Of a stretch of DNA of 64,000 nucleotides, positions 44,603-54,936 are shown piece after piece. Both the position numbers and the translations under genes were made by a program. Every line of letters begins with the position of its first letter. Within the stretch, counting starts at the first letter, position 1. Origin of the DNA: Algibacter luteus (lineage in GTDB: Bacteria > Bacteroidota > Bacteroidia > Flavobacteriales > Flavobacteriaceae); assembly GCF_900141715.1 (NCBI RefSeq), contig NZ_FQYK01000004.1, positions 1-64,000 of the forward strand, in the 5' to 3' direction. The notes under the pieces are model-generated. The model was given only the letters and a program-made list of their open reading frames with translations, did no database searches and had not been told where the DNA came from.

Positions 44603-47600
44603 ATGAAATTTAATCGAATAATATTAACTTTTTTGGCATTTGCTTTGTTTGCAGCTTGTAAAAAAACGGAAGAAAACAAAGAAGGTATTCATATTACTGA
44701 AGAGCCTCAGTTTGAGTTGCTTTCATCTGAAACTACTGGAATAAACTTTGAAAATAATCTGGTTTCCACCGATGAATTTAACGTCTATAGATACCGAAAT
44801 TTTTATAATGGAGGGGGCGTTTCAATAGGCGATGTTAACAATGATGGATTAGAGGATATCTATTTCACATCTAACCTAAACCAGAATAAATTATACATCA
44901 ACAAAGGCGATTTTAAATTTGAAGACATCACAGAAAAAGCAAAAGTTGGTGGAACAAAAGCATGGTCTACAGGTGTATCTATGGTCGATATTAATGCTGA
45001 TGGATTCTTGGATATCTACGTATGTAATTCTGGCGATGTAAAAGGCGATAATAAACAAAATGAATTTTTTATAAATAATGGCGATGGTACATTTACCGAT
45101 AAAGCTGAAGCATTAGGTCTTGACGATAAAGGGTTTTCTACACATGCTTCCTTTTTCGATTTTGATAATGATGGCGATTTAGACGTTTATTTACTTAATA
45201 ATTCATATCAATCTATTGGAAGTTTCAATTTAAAAAAGAATGAACGCCCTAAACGCGATGTATTGGGTGGTGATAAATTATTTGAAAACCGAAATGGAAA
45301 ATTTATAGATATTAGTGAAAAGGCGGGTATATACGGAAGTGTTATTGGTTTCGGACTTGGTGTTACCGTTGGTGACATGAATAACGATGGATGGCAAGAT
45401 ATTTACGTATCAAACGATTTTTTCGAACGTGATTATTTATACATTAATCAACAAGACGGGACATTTAAAGAAACACTAACAACATCTTTAAATTCTATTA
45501 GTGGAGCATCGATGGGTGCTGATGCTGCAGATATAGATAATGATGGATATAACGATATTTTTGTGACGGAAATGCTCCCAAGTGAATACGACCGTTTAAA
45601 AACTGTAACCACATTTGAAGACTGGAACAAATACCAATACAATGTAAAAAATGGTTACTACCACCAATTTACAAGAAACATGTTGCAACTAAATAACAGT
45701 AATCTCACCTTTAGTGAGGTTGGTCGTTTTAGTGGAGTTGAAGCCTCCGATTGGAGTTGGGGAGCCCTGTTTTTTGATATGAATAATGATGGTTTAAAAG
45801 ATCTTTACATCGCAAACGGTATTTATAAAGACCTTACCAATCAGGATTATTTAAAGTATGTTTCAAATGAAGAAGTCATTCAAACAATCGTCTCGGGTGA
45901 CAAAGTCAATTACAAGAAATTAATAGACATTATACCTTCAAATAAAGTTGAAAATCATGCCTATATCAATAATGGCGATTTAAAATTTAAACGTGTTAAC
46001 AATGGCTTGAACACAGCAAGTTTTTCAAACGGTTCTGCCTATGGCGATTTAGATAATGATGGTGATTTAGATCTTGTGGTTAACAATGTGAATATGCCTT
46101 CTTTTCTTTACAGAAACAATTTAGAAAACCCAGATGCACACTATTTAAAAGTGATTTTAAAAGGCGAAGGACAAAACATACACGGTATAGGTGCTAAACT
46201 TGAGTTAAATACAAAAAACAATGCCATTTCTCTTGAACAACAACCAGTTAGAGGTTTTCAATCGTCTATGGATTTCAGACCTAATTTTGGTTTTACGGAA
46301 ACCGAAGAGTTGAAACTAACAGTAAAATGGCCTTCTGGAAAAGTATCTACTTTAACTAGCTTAAAACCAAATACGACCATTACAGTTAACGAAACAGATG
46401 CAGTATTACCAGAAAACGTTAACACTACCATTAATCCTGAAATTCTTTTTAATAAAAACGAAAGCATAATCAATTACCGTCATAAAGAGAATAATTATGT
46501 AGATTTTAATATGGATCGATTATTACCTTTCATGAGAAGTCAAGAAGGACCAAAAATGGCTTTTGGCGATGTTAATAATGACGGTGAAGTTGATTTATTT
46601 ATTGGAGGTGCAAAAGGATTTGCTTCGACCTTATTTCTTCAAAAAAATAAAAAATTCATAAAAAGTAATACCAAAGCTTTTGACAGGCAAAAGGCCTCTG
46701 AGGCTGCAGAAAGCGTGTTTTTTGATGCTGATAATGATGGCGATTTAGACCTTTATGTATGCAATGGTAGTATAGAAGCTTCAAAATACAGTGCTAATTA
46801 TTTGGATAAGCTTTACTTAAATGATGGAAAGGGTAATTTTACCTTATCTACTCAACTATTACCGACCACAGAAGGTTTTCATAGTAGTAGTACTGTTTCA
46901 GTTGCAGATGTAGATAACGATGGCGATTTAGACCTTTTTGTTGGTGAAAGAAGTATTCCTAATGCATATGCTTCGCCAGGGTCTGGTTTTCTATTAATTA
47001 ATGATGGTACAGGTAATTTTACCGAGTCGTCTTCAACTTTAGCGCCAGATTTTAAAGACTTAGGCATGATTACAGATGCCACTTTTGTAGATTTGAACCA
47101 AGATAATTTTAAAGATTTAGTGGTAGTTGGCGAGTTTATGGGTATTCAAGTATTTGAAAACCAGAATGGTAAATTTAGCAAATCTGAAAACAACAAACTG
47201 GCAAATCTTAAAGGTTGGTGGAATACTATTGAATTTGCAGACTTAGATAATGATGGCGACCAAGATTTGGTTGTTGGTAACCATGGATTAAACAGTCGAT
47301 TTAAAGCGAGTAATGAGCAGCCAATTAAACTATATGCTAAAGATTTTGATAGAAATAGTTATGTAGACCCTATACTTGGGTTTACTGCTGAAAATGGTAA
47401 GGAATATCCATATGCCTTACGTCATAATCTAGTGGATCAGTTAAAATATTTATCAAAAAAATATCCGGATTACGAATCGTTTAAGCATGCTACAATTCAA
47501 GATATATTTTCAAAAGAAGAACTTGAAGGTAGCATACAACTTGAAGCTAATACATTAAGTTCTTTAGTTATATTTAATGAAGGCGATTTTAATTTTAAAG

Positions 47601-47902
47601 TAGAAGAATTGCCGTTTGAAACACAGTTAACACCTATTTATGCCATATCGATATCAGACTTTGATAATGATGGCGATCTCGATATTATTTTAGGAGGAAA
47701 TCTTTTTGGTGTTATGCCTGAATTTGGAAGATATGATGCTTCATTTGGTAACTATCTTGAAAATTTAGGTAACGGTAAGTTTAAACATTTTAAAACTGGA
47801 AAAGGGCTGAATATCAAAGGTCAAATTAGAGATATTAAAGTGGTTAACAACCAAGTGTTTATCTCAAAAAATAACGACTTATTAGAAGTCTATAACTATT
47901 AA
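44603..47902 (+). CDS. FG-GAP/VCBS repeat, ASPIC/UnbV lipoprotein (paralogue 2)
   Basis: 1099 residues with lipobox Cys19 (FAAC). It has the same plan as its neighbour at 40793: FNVYRYRNFYNGGGVSIGD at the start, repeated DxDxDG loops, SDWSWGALFFDMNNDGLKDLY, an ASPIC/UnbV segment near 510-600 (HGIGAKLELN to PVRGFQSSMDFRPNFGF), and a second propeller starting EGPKMAFGDVNNDGEVDLF. It closely resembles paralogue 1 along its whole length, so tandem duplication is likely. It is 2 bp after the small lipoprotein and 1 bp before paralogue 3. The function is unknown; a Ca-dependent, surface-exposed binding role is plausible. Confidence 0.85.
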   Translation: MKFNRIILTFLAFALFAACKKTEENKEGIHITEEPQFELLSSETTGINFENNLVSTDEFNVYRYRNFYNGGGVSIGDVNNDGLEDIYFTSNLNQNKLYINKGDFKFEDITEKAKVGGTKAWSTGVSMVDINADGFLDIYVCNSGDVKGDNKQNEFFINNGDGTFTDKAEALGLDDKGFSTHASFFDFDNDGDLDVYLLNNSYQSIGSFNLKKNERPKRDVLGGDKLFENRNGKFIDISEKAGIYGSVIGFGLGVTVGDMNNDGWQDIYVSNDFFERDYLYINQQDGTFKETLTTSLNSISGASMGADAADIDNDGYNDIFVTEMLPSEYDRLKTVTTFEDWNKYQYNVKNGYYHQFTRNMLQLNNSNLTFSEVGRFSGVEASDWSWGALFFDMNNDGLKDLYIANGIYKDLTNQDYLKYVSNEEVIQTIVSGDKVNYKKLIDIIPSNKVENHAYINNGDLKFKRVNNGLNTASFSNGSAYGDLDNDGDLDLVVNNVNMPSFLYRNNLENPDAHYLKVILKGEGQNIHGIGAKLELNTKNNAISLEQQPVRGFQSSMDFRPNFGFTETEELKLTVKWPSGKVSTLTSLKPNTTITVNETDAVLPENVNTTINPEILFNKNESIINYRHKENNYVDFNMDRLLPFMRSQEGPKMAFGDVNNDGEVDLFIGGAKGFASTLFLQKNKKFIKSNTKAFDRQKASEAAESVFFDADNDGDLDLYVCNGSIEASKYSANYLDKLYLNDGKGNFTLSTQLLPTTEGFHSSSTVSVADVDNDGDLDLFVGERSIPNAYASPGSGFLLINDGTGNFTESSSTLAPDFKDLGMITDATFVDLNQDNFKDLVVVGEFMGIQVFENQNGKFSKSENNKLANLKGWWNTIEFADLDNDGDQDLVVGNHGLNSRFKASNEQPIKLYAKDFDRNSYVDPILGFTAENGKEYPYALRHNLVDQLKYLSKKYPDYESFKHATIQDIFSKEELEGSIQLEANTLSSLVIFNEGDFNFKVEELPFETQLTPIYAISISDFDNDGDLDIILGGNLFGVMPEFGRYDASFGNYLENLGNGKFKHFKTGKGLNIKGQIRDIKVVNNQVFISKNNDLLEVYNY

Positions 47903-47903
47903 T

Positions 47904-50900
47904 ATGGCGAAAAAATTAGTTTTTATTTTTCTAATCATTTTAGGCTGTTCCAAAGAAGAAAAAACAACTGCCCATATTGAAGCATCTGCACCTTTTAAAG
48001 TGGTTGATGCGAATGTGTCTGGTTTAGATTTCTCTAATCAATTAAAGCCAGATGGCAATCTAAACATTATTGAATACTTATATTATTACAATGGCGGCGG
48101 TGTAGCAATTGGTGATATAAACAACGACGGATTAGAAGACATTTACTTGACGGCAAACCAGCAGGCGGATAAACTATTTTTAAATTTAGGCGACCTGAAA
48201 TTTAAAGATATTACTGTAGAAAGTGGCATTAGTCAAGATAGTACTTGGTCTACAGGAGTTACTATGGCAGATGTAAATAAAGACGGTTTACTAGATATTT
48301 ATGTATCGAAAGTCGGTAATTATAAAGGATTACATGCGAAAAACGAACTGTACATCAATCAAGGGAATAATACCTTTAAGGATGAAGCTGAAAACTATGG
48401 TTTAGATTTTTCAGGGTTTTCAACGCAAGCTTCATTTTTTGATTATGATAATGACGGCGATTTAGATATGTATTTGATGAATCATTCTGTGCATTCAACG
48501 CATTCGTACGGAAATATAAGAATTCGCCAAACATCTGATGCACTTTCAGGAGATGTTCTGTATGAAAATAAACAAGAAGGCGAACATATTAAATTTGTTG
48601 ATGTAACTAATGGCGCTGGTATCTACAACAGTCCATTGGGATATGGTTTAGCGCTTTCAACTTCGGATGTTAATAATGATGGGTATATAGATATTTATGT
48701 GGGTAACGATTTTCATGAAAATGATTATTTATACATCAATAATGGCGATAAAACTTTTACTGAATCTAGTGCAGAATATTTTAATCATACGTCAAGATTT
48801 ACTATGGGTGTCGATATTGCAGATATCAATAACGACCAAGGTCTCGATATTTTCACATTAGATATGATGCCATACAAAGCTGATGTGTTTTTAAAATCTG
48901 GTGGTGAAGATTCCGATAAAATCGATCAAATAAAAGCATCATTTGGTTTTGAACAACAATACGCTAGAAATCACTTCCATCTTAATCAAGGTAATCATTT
49001 TGCAGATGTTGCTTTGTTAACCCAAACCCATGCTACAGATTGGAGTTGGTCGCCTTTAATTTTAGATTATAATAATGATGGCTTAAAGGATATTTATATT
49101 ACGAATGGCATTTATAAACGCCCTAACGATCTTGATTATATTAATTATTTAAGTACGGTTGATTTTGCAAAATATAAAGAATCAGAAGCTGATGAAATTG
49201 AATACAAGTTGATAAACACGATGCCGATGTTAAGTTTGCCAAATGTGTTATTTACGAATAGAAGTGAGCTAAACTTTGAAAAAACACCAGTTGATGCCAA
49301 TAATTTGGCAACGTATTCTAATGGCGCAGCTTATGGAGATTTAGATAATGATGGCGACTTAGATATTGTGGTTAATAATTTAAATGAAAAAGCCACACTT
49401 TTAGAAAATACAACTACCAATAACAATTATTTAACTGTTGATTTAAATACAGAAAACCTTGGGATAAATACCAACGGAGCTAAAGTTTATCTTTATGCCA
49501 ATGGGAAAACGTACTTAAATGAACAGATTACAGTTAGAGGATTTATGTCTAGTTCATCAAATAAAGTACATTTTGGATTAGGTGAAGTATCAAAAATTGA
49601 TTCCATTTCTGTCGTTTGGAATGATGGTACAAAAACTGTAAAAACGAATATCGAAAAGAATAGAATTCTATCAATTAAAAAAGAAATCACTTCTAAATTT
49701 GAGTTTGTAAAATCTACTAAAAGTAATTTTGAAACTTTCAATTATTCACATGAAGAAAACAATTTTTTAGATTACGAAAGGGAAGGTTTAATTCCTGAAA
49801 AATTATCTATTGAAGGGCCTTCAGTCGTGCAAGCAGATTTTAATGGAGATGACTTAGAAGATTTATTTATTGGTGGTGCTCGAGACCAAGAGCCTTCGCT
49901 TTATTTTCAAGATACTCAAGGAAACTTCAATTTGCAGTCGAATAGTTATTTAGAAAATGATAAAATTTATGAGGATGTTGATGCCACTGCGTTTGATATA
50001 GATAACGATGGCGATTTAGATATTTACGCATTAAGCGGGGGTAATGATTTTCCTGAAGGCGACCCTATGTTGGAAGACCGTGTGTATATAAATGATGGTA
50101 AGGGTAATTTTATCAAATTAAACTCAAAACTGCTTGCTACCAACGGAGGTTCGGTTTCAAGTGCAGATTTTAATAAAGATGGTTATCCAGATTTGTTTAT
50201 TGGAAACCGCTCAATTCCTGGTGCTTATGGCTTAACACCTTTCAGTTTTATTTTAAAAAACACAGGTAATAACAATTTTGAAATTGTTAGCAAAGCAAGA
50301 ATGGGAATGATTACTGACAGTAAATGGGCAGACCTTGAAAATGATGGACAAACAGAGTTAGTTTTAGTTGGCGATTGGATGCCTATTCGTATTTATACTT
50401 ATAACCTTGAAGGCAATTTTGAAGATAAAACCAAAGCAATTGGCCTAGATAAAACCAATGGCATGTGGAATGTGGTTCATGTTACCGACTTAAACAACGA
50501 TGGAAAATTGGATATTTTAGCTGGAAACACAGGTTTAAATTTTAAATGGAAAGCCTCAATTGATAAACCAGTAAAAATGTACTTGGATGATTTTGATAAT
50601 AATGAAACCTTAGACCAACTTATTTTTTACGATTATTTTGGTACTTATGTTCCATTTGCATCGAAAGACAAAGTGATGCAACAAATACCCATGTTAAAAA
50701 AGAATTTTACGACCTATGCAGCTTTTGCAAATGTGCAAGATGTTTTAGATTTGGTCGATAAAAAAGAAATTTTAGAAACAAAATATATTTACGAGCTGCG
50801 TAACATGGTTTATTTTAATAAAGGAAATGCTTTTGAACAAAGAGCATTGCCAAATGAAGCACAGTTTAGTACAATTGAAGATTTTTATGTTGATGGAAAG

Positions 50901-51119
50901 GAAATATTCTATACAGGAAACACTAATAGTTATGTTTCTGAACTTGGGCGAAGTACGTCTAATTCCGGAGGTGCTTTGAAATATTCTGAAAATGATAATT
51001 TTAATTCTGTAAGAACACTGAATTTACCTAAACATTTTAGTGGTAGAAAAATTCTTAAACTAAAAGATGGTAAATTTTTAGTTATTGGTAATAACGACAA
51101 ATCATATATCGTAAATTAA
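47904..51119 (+). CDS. FG-GAP/VCBS repeat, ASPIC/UnbV lipoprotein (paralogue 3)
   Basis: 1071 residues with lipobox Cys15 (ILGC). The architecture matches the two upstream paralogues: NGGGVAIGDINNDGLEDIYL, DYDNDGDLDMYLMNHS, DWSWSPLILDYNNDGLKDIY, an ASPIC/UnbV block with NGAKVYLYANGKTYLNEQ and RGFMSSSSNKVHFGLG, and a second propeller from EGPSVVQADFNGDDLEDLF. It is the most diverged of the three, for example in NEYLYYYNGGG-like versus RNFYNGGG starts. It ends 19 bp before the haloperoxidase-like gene. The same functional uncertainty applies. Confidence 0.84.
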   Translation: MAKKLVFIFLIILGCSKEEKTTAHIEASAPFKVVDANVSGLDFSNQLKPDGNLNIIEYLYYYNGGGVAIGDINNDGLEDIYLTANQQADKLFLNLGDLKFKDITVESGISQDSTWSTGVTMADVNKDGLLDIYVSKVGNYKGLHAKNELYINQGNNTFKDEAENYGLDFSGFSTQASFFDYDNDGDLDMYLMNHSVHSTHSYGNIRIRQTSDALSGDVLYENKQEGEHIKFVDVTNGAGIYNSPLGYGLALSTSDVNNDGYIDIYVGNDFHENDYLYINNGDKTFTESSAEYFNHTSRFTMGVDIADINNDQGLDIFTLDMMPYKADVFLKSGGEDSDKIDQIKASFGFEQQYARNHFHLNQGNHFADVALLTQTHATDWSWSPLILDYNNDGLKDIYITNGIYKRPNDLDYINYLSTVDFAKYKESEADEIEYKLINTMPMLSLPNVLFTNRSELNFEKTPVDANNLATYSNGAAYGDLDNDGDLDIVVNNLNEKATLLENTTTNNNYLTVDLNTENLGINTNGAKVYLYANGKTYLNEQITVRGFMSSSSNKVHFGLGEVSKIDSISVVWNDGTKTVKTNIEKNRILSIKKEITSKFEFVKSTKSNFETFNYSHEENNFLDYEREGLIPEKLSIEGPSVVQADFNGDDLEDLFIGGARDQEPSLYFQDTQGNFNLQSNSYLENDKIYEDVDATAFDIDNDGDLDIYALSGGNDFPEGDPMLEDRVYINDGKGNFIKLNSKLLATNGGSVSSADFNKDGYPDLFIGNRSIPGAYGLTPFSFILKNTGNNNFEIVSKARMGMITDSKWADLENDGQTELVLVGDWMPIRIYTYNLEGNFEDKTKAIGLDKTNGMWNVVHVTDLNNDGKLDILAGNTGLNFKWKASIDKPVKMYLDDFDNNETLDQLIFYDYFGTYVPFASKDKVMQQIPMLKKNFTTYAAFANVQDVLDLVDKKEILETKYIYELRNMVYFNKGNAFEQRALPNEAQFSTIEDFYVDGKEIFYTGNTNSYVSELGRSTSNSGGALKYSENDNFNSVRTLNLPKHFSGRKILKLKDGKFLVIGNNDKSYIVN

Positions 51120-51138
51120 AAAATTGAATACGTATCAA

Positions 51139-52464
51139 ATGAAAATTTTAAAATCTAAATATTATTTAATTATTGCAATTGTTGGTTTAACAAGTTGTAG
51201 TAAGCCAAATCCTATTGAAGTATCTCCAGAATTATTCCATAAATCAGTGGATAAGGTTATGGATATTCAAATACATGATATATTCTCACCACCGGTAGCA
51301 AGTCGAATTTTTGCATATCCTAATATTGCTGCGTATGAAATTTTAGCGCAAAAAAGCTCAAAGTTACAGACCCTTGTAGGGACTATTAACGAATTAAAGC
51401 CAATCCCGAAAGTTGATTCTACACAACAGGTAAATCTGGAATTATCGGCTTTAATTGCACATATGGAGGTAAGTAAAAAACTCATTTTTTCTGAAGAAAA
51501 AATGGAAGTATTGCAAGATAGCTTGTACAAGGTTTGGGAGCAAGTTAACGAAGATGAGTTTAATGTTTCTAAGGCTTACGCCTTTGACGTCGTCGAGCAC
51601 ATAAAACAATACATGGATGCTGATAATTACAATCAAACCAGAACCATGCCGAAGTTTACAGTTGATATCGATGATCAAACCAGATGGCAGCCAACACCTC
51701 CATCATATATGGACGGCATTGAACCACATTGGAATAAAATAAGACCTTTTTTATTAGATTCAGCACAACAGTTTAAACCAGAACCGCATCCAGAGTTTTC
51801 TTTAAAAGAAGGCACTTTGTTTCATAAAGAACTGATGGAAGTTTATGACGTAAGTAAAGCGATTACTAAAGATGGTGATGAATCTGAAGAAATTGCAATT
51901 GCCAGGTTTTGGGATTGTAATCCATTTGTATCGGTAACAAGAGGGCATTTTATGTTCGCAACAAAGAAAATATCTCCGGGTGCACACTGGATTGGAATTG
52001 CAAAAATTGCTTCTAGAAAAACAAACGCGAACGTAGAAGAAACTGTTAATACCTATACAAAAACATCATTGGCTATTGCCGATGCTTTTATAAGTTGCTG
52101 GGACGAGAAATATAGAAGTAATTTGGTAAGACCAGAAACATTGATTAATCAAACTCTCGATCCGGACTGGTTACCCATATTACAAACACCACCATTTCCT
52201 GAATATACCAGCGGACACTCGGTAGTTTCAGGTGCTGCGTCCGTTGTTCTAACTGGTCTTTTTGGTGATAATTTTTATTTCGATGACGATACCGAAATCC
52301 CTTATGGATTACCAGTTAGAAGTTTTAATTCGTTTTATGATGCTTCTGCTGAAGCGGCTTTAAGTCGTTTATATGGCGGTATTCATTATAGAGCTGCTAT
52401 TGATAATGGACTAAAACAAGGAAAGGATTTAGGACATTTTGTTGCCAATAAATTAAGTCTTTAA
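51139..52464 (+). CDS. Vanadium-haloperoxidase/PAP2-fold lipoprotein
   Basis: 441 residues from the ATG at 51139, which gives a clean lipobox Cys20 (LTSC); a TTG 15 bp upstream is less likely. The anion-binding site shared by vanadium haloperoxidases and type-2 phosphatidic acid phosphatases is complete: Lys324 and Arg331 (K-x6-R), Ser358-Gly359-His360 in EYTSGHS, Arg410 and His416 in SRLYGGIH. The spacings Lys-Arg of 7 and Arg-His of 6 equal those of the fungal chloroperoxidase. The mostly helical N-terminus also fits. It could bind vanadate and oxidise halide, or be an acid phosphatase; the sequence does not decide. It closes the ASPIC/UnbV cluster, and this pairing recurs in Bacteroidota as far as I recall. 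Confidence 0.85.
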   Translation: MKILKSKYYLIIAIVGLTSCSKPNPIEVSPELFHKSVDKVMDIQIHDIFSPPVASRIFAYPNIAAYEILAQKSSKLQTLVGTINELKPIPKVDSTQQVNLELSALIAHMEVSKKLIFSEEKMEVLQDSLYKVWEQVNEDEFNVSKAYAFDVVEHIKQYMDADNYNQTRTMPKFTVDIDDQTRWQPTPPSYMDGIEPHWNKIRPFLLDSAQQFKPEPHPEFSLKEGTLFHKELMEVYDVSKAITKDGDESEEIAIARFWDCNPFVSVTRGHFMFATKKISPGAHWIGIAKIASRKTNANVEETVNTYTKTSLAIADAFISCWDEKYRSNLVRPETLINQTLDPDWLPILQTPPFPEYTSGHSVVSGAASVVLTGLFGDNFYFDDDTEIPYGLPVRSFNSFYDASAEAALSRLYGGIHYRAAIDNGLKQGKDLGHFVANKLSL

Positions 52465-52593
52465 ACTTTCTCTTAAGGAAATAGTAAAGCCAAAATTTAA
52501 AAATAACAGTCTCATAAATTAATAACTTACCTACATGATCACTAAGTGGTTGAGAGTTGTATTGAAGTAATGTTTTCTTAATTAAAACAAAAC

Positions 52594-52607
52594 CGAAAAC
52601 GATTTCG
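52594..52607. promoter_or_regulatory. LacI-type operator (copy 3)
   Basis: CGAAAACGATTTCG, flanked by C and G to make a 16-bp imperfect palindrome, lies in the 296-bp gap before the GH97 gene, 153 bp upstream of its ATG. TATCTTTA at 52610-52617 resembles the -7 box with one mismatch, so the operator could sit between the promoter elements. The rest of the gap holds no recognised feature. Confidence 0.82.
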
Positions 52608-52760
52608 GCTATCTTTAAAGGTTTTTATTATCAAAATTTCAATTTATTTTAAAAAAATAATGAAATTGATATTCTTAGGACGGTTTGTAGCATTAAAAAC
52701 TATCTGGAAGGAAAAAATCAATTTCATTATTACGAACTTAATTAACGATTTGAATCCATC

Positions 52761-54899
52761 ATGAAAAAATTTAAGTTTCTTAGTACTAAAATAGTAGCGG
52801 TTGCATTTCTTTTTGTAGCATGTAACAAAAACGAAACAAGTTTTAATGTTTCTTCACCCGACTCAAATATTTCAGTTGAGTTTACACTCTCAAAAAATGG
52901 TCAACCATTATACATGGTTAATCATAAAAGCAAAACAGTGATTGATACCTCTTTTATGAGTTTCGATTTTAAAGATTTACCATCTCTAAAGGATAATTTT
53001 AAAATTGTTAGTACAAGTTCTAACACGGTAAACGAAGATTGGGATATGCCTTGGGGTGAGCAGTTAACCGTAAACAACAATTACAATGAATTGGTTGTAA
53101 ATTTAGAAGAACAATCTGAAGCAAAAAGGCTTCTTAATATTCATTTTAAAGTCTACGACGATGGCGTTGGTTTTAGATATGAATTTCCAGAACAAGCAAT
53201 CTTAAAAGAGGTTTTAATTACAGATGAAAACACGGAGTTTAACTTAACAGATAATCATAAAGTATGGTGGATTCCCGGAGATTGGGATATCTACGAGCAT
53301 TTATATAACGAAACTAAATTTTCAGAAATTGATGCTTTATCCAAGCGAAATCATGAGAATTTAGCGGCAACTTACATTCCAGAAAATGCGGTAAATACAC
53401 CGGTTACCATGAAAACTGCCGATGGTTTGTATTTGAGTTTTCATGAAGCAGATTTAACAAATTATCCTGGTATGACTTTAAAGGTTGACCACGAAAATTT
53501 AAAAATGGATAGCGAGTTGGTTGGTTCTGACAGATTAGGTGGAAAAGCAAAACTAACGTTGCCATTTAATACCCCTTGGCGTACTATTCAAATTGCAGAA
53601 AAAGCTGGAGATTTAATCGAGTCCAAAATGGTTTTAAATCTTAATGACCCTAACGAAATAGGCGATGTTAGCTATTTTACACCTATGAAATATGTAGGTA
53701 TTTGGTGGGAAATGCATATTGGCAAATCGACATGGGATATGGAAGGAAGTCAAGATATGAATACCTGGACTGAAGGAAAATCGGCAACTTCTAAGCATGG
53801 AGCAACGACTGAAAACGCTAAAAAATATATTGATTTTGCTTCACAAAATGGCATCAAAGGATTATTGGTGGAAGGTTGGAATACTGGTTGGGATAAATGG
53901 CTTGCAGATGCTGATGCGCGAGAAGGTCTTTTTGATTTTATGACACCTTATGCCGATTATAATTTTGATGAGGTTATGAATTATGCTAAAGAAAAAGGTA
54001 TAGAGGTTATTATGCATCATGAAACTTCGGCAGCTCCACTAACTTACGAAAAACAAATGGGTGTGGCTTATAAATTCATGAAAGACAATGGTATTAATTC
54101 TGTTAAAACAGGTTATGTTGGTGAAATTATTCCGAAAGGAGAATATCATCATGGGCAATGGATGGTAAATCATTATCATAAGGTTTTAGAAGAAGCTGCT
54201 AAAATGAAAATTGCAGTAAATGCGCACGAACCAATTAAAGCTACAGGAAAACGTAGAACCTATCCAAATACTATTTCTAGAGAAGGATTAAGAGGTCAAG
54301 AATTTAATGCCTGGGCTACAGATGGCGGGAATCCTCCTAACCATATTTCTATTGTTGCATTTACTAGAATGTTATCTGGCCCCATAGACTTTACACCTGG
54401 TGCTTTCAATATTAAGTTTGATGAATACAAAAAAAGCAATCAAGTAAATACCACGTTAGCACATCAACTCGCTTTATATGTGGTCATTTATAGTCCTATC
54501 CAAATGGCTTGCGATTTGCCAGAGCATTATATGGTTGATGGGAAAGTACATCCCGCGTTTAAATTTATTTCAGATGTAGGTGTAGATTGGCAACAATCAA
54601 AAGTTTTAGATGGTGAAATAGGAGATTATGTTACTATTGCTCGTCAAGAACGTGGCACTGGCAATTGGTTTGTTGGAGGTGTAACAGATGAAAATGAAAG
54701 AACCCAAAGTGTAACTTTTGATTTTCTTGAGTCTGGTAAAACGTACAAGGCTACTATTTATAAGGATGCAACTACCGCGCATTGGGATAACAATCCACAA
54801 GCTTATGAAATAGAAGAAATGAAAGTAACAAATGAGTCAACAATCAATGTGAAACTAGCTCCAGGAGGAGGATTTGCAATCAGTATAATGCATGAATAA
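52761..54899 (+). CDS. GH97 alpha-glucosidase lipoprotein, inverting SusB-like group
   Basis: 712 residues with lipobox-like Cys21 (FVAC). An N-terminal beta-super-sandwich, a (beta/alpha)8 barrel and a C-terminal beta-domain fit GH97. Glu421 (HHETS), Glu490 (NAHEP) and Glu514 (RGQEF) have spacings of 69 and 24 residues, exactly those of Glu439, Glu508 and Glu532 in SusB. The inverting alpha-glucosidase mechanism is therefore expected, not the retaining alpha-galactosidase type. It is followed 37 bp later by an SLC45-like permease, consistent with periplasmic cleavage of alpha-glucosides and uptake of products. It is behind a LacI-type operator and starts an operon that probably extends to 60533. 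Confidence 0.93.
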   Translation: MKKFKFLSTKIVAVAFLFVACNKNETSFNVSSPDSNISVEFTLSKNGQPLYMVNHKSKTVIDTSFMSFDFKDLPSLKDNFKIVSTSSNTVNEDWDMPWGEQLTVNNNYNELVVNLEEQSEAKRLLNIHFKVYDDGVGFRYEFPEQAILKEVLITDENTEFNLTDNHKVWWIPGDWDIYEHLYNETKFSEIDALSKRNHENLAATYIPENAVNTPVTMKTADGLYLSFHEADLTNYPGMTLKVDHENLKMDSELVGSDRLGGKAKLTLPFNTPWRTIQIAEKAGDLIESKMVLNLNDPNEIGDVSYFTPMKYVGIWWEMHIGKSTWDMEGSQDMNTWTEGKSATSKHGATTENAKKYIDFASQNGIKGLLVEGWNTGWDKWLADADAREGLFDFMTPYADYNFDEVMNYAKEKGIEVIMHHETSAAPLTYEKQMGVAYKFMKDNGINSVKTGYVGEIIPKGEYHHGQWMVNHYHKVLEEAAKMKIAVNAHEPIKATGKRRTYPNTISREGLRGQEFNAWATDGGNPPNHISIVAFTRMLSGPIDFTPGAFNIKFDEYKKSNQVNTTLAHQLALYVVIYSPIQMACDLPEHYMVDGKVHPAFKFISDVGVDWQQSKVLDGEIGDYVTIARQERGTGNWFVGGVTDENERTQSVTFDFLESGKTYKATIYKDATTAHWDNNPQAYEIEEMKVTNESTINVKLAPGGGFAISIMHE

Positions 54900-54936
54900 G
54901 TGTAAATAAAGATTAAACTAACTAACTAAAATAAAC

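Noticed and set aside
40793-51119. RNA-binding function of the ASPIC/UnbV proteins
   Set aside because: That label is common in automated annotation, but lipoprotein signals and Ca-binding propeller repeats place these proteins outside the cytosol; nothing in the sequence supports RNA binding.
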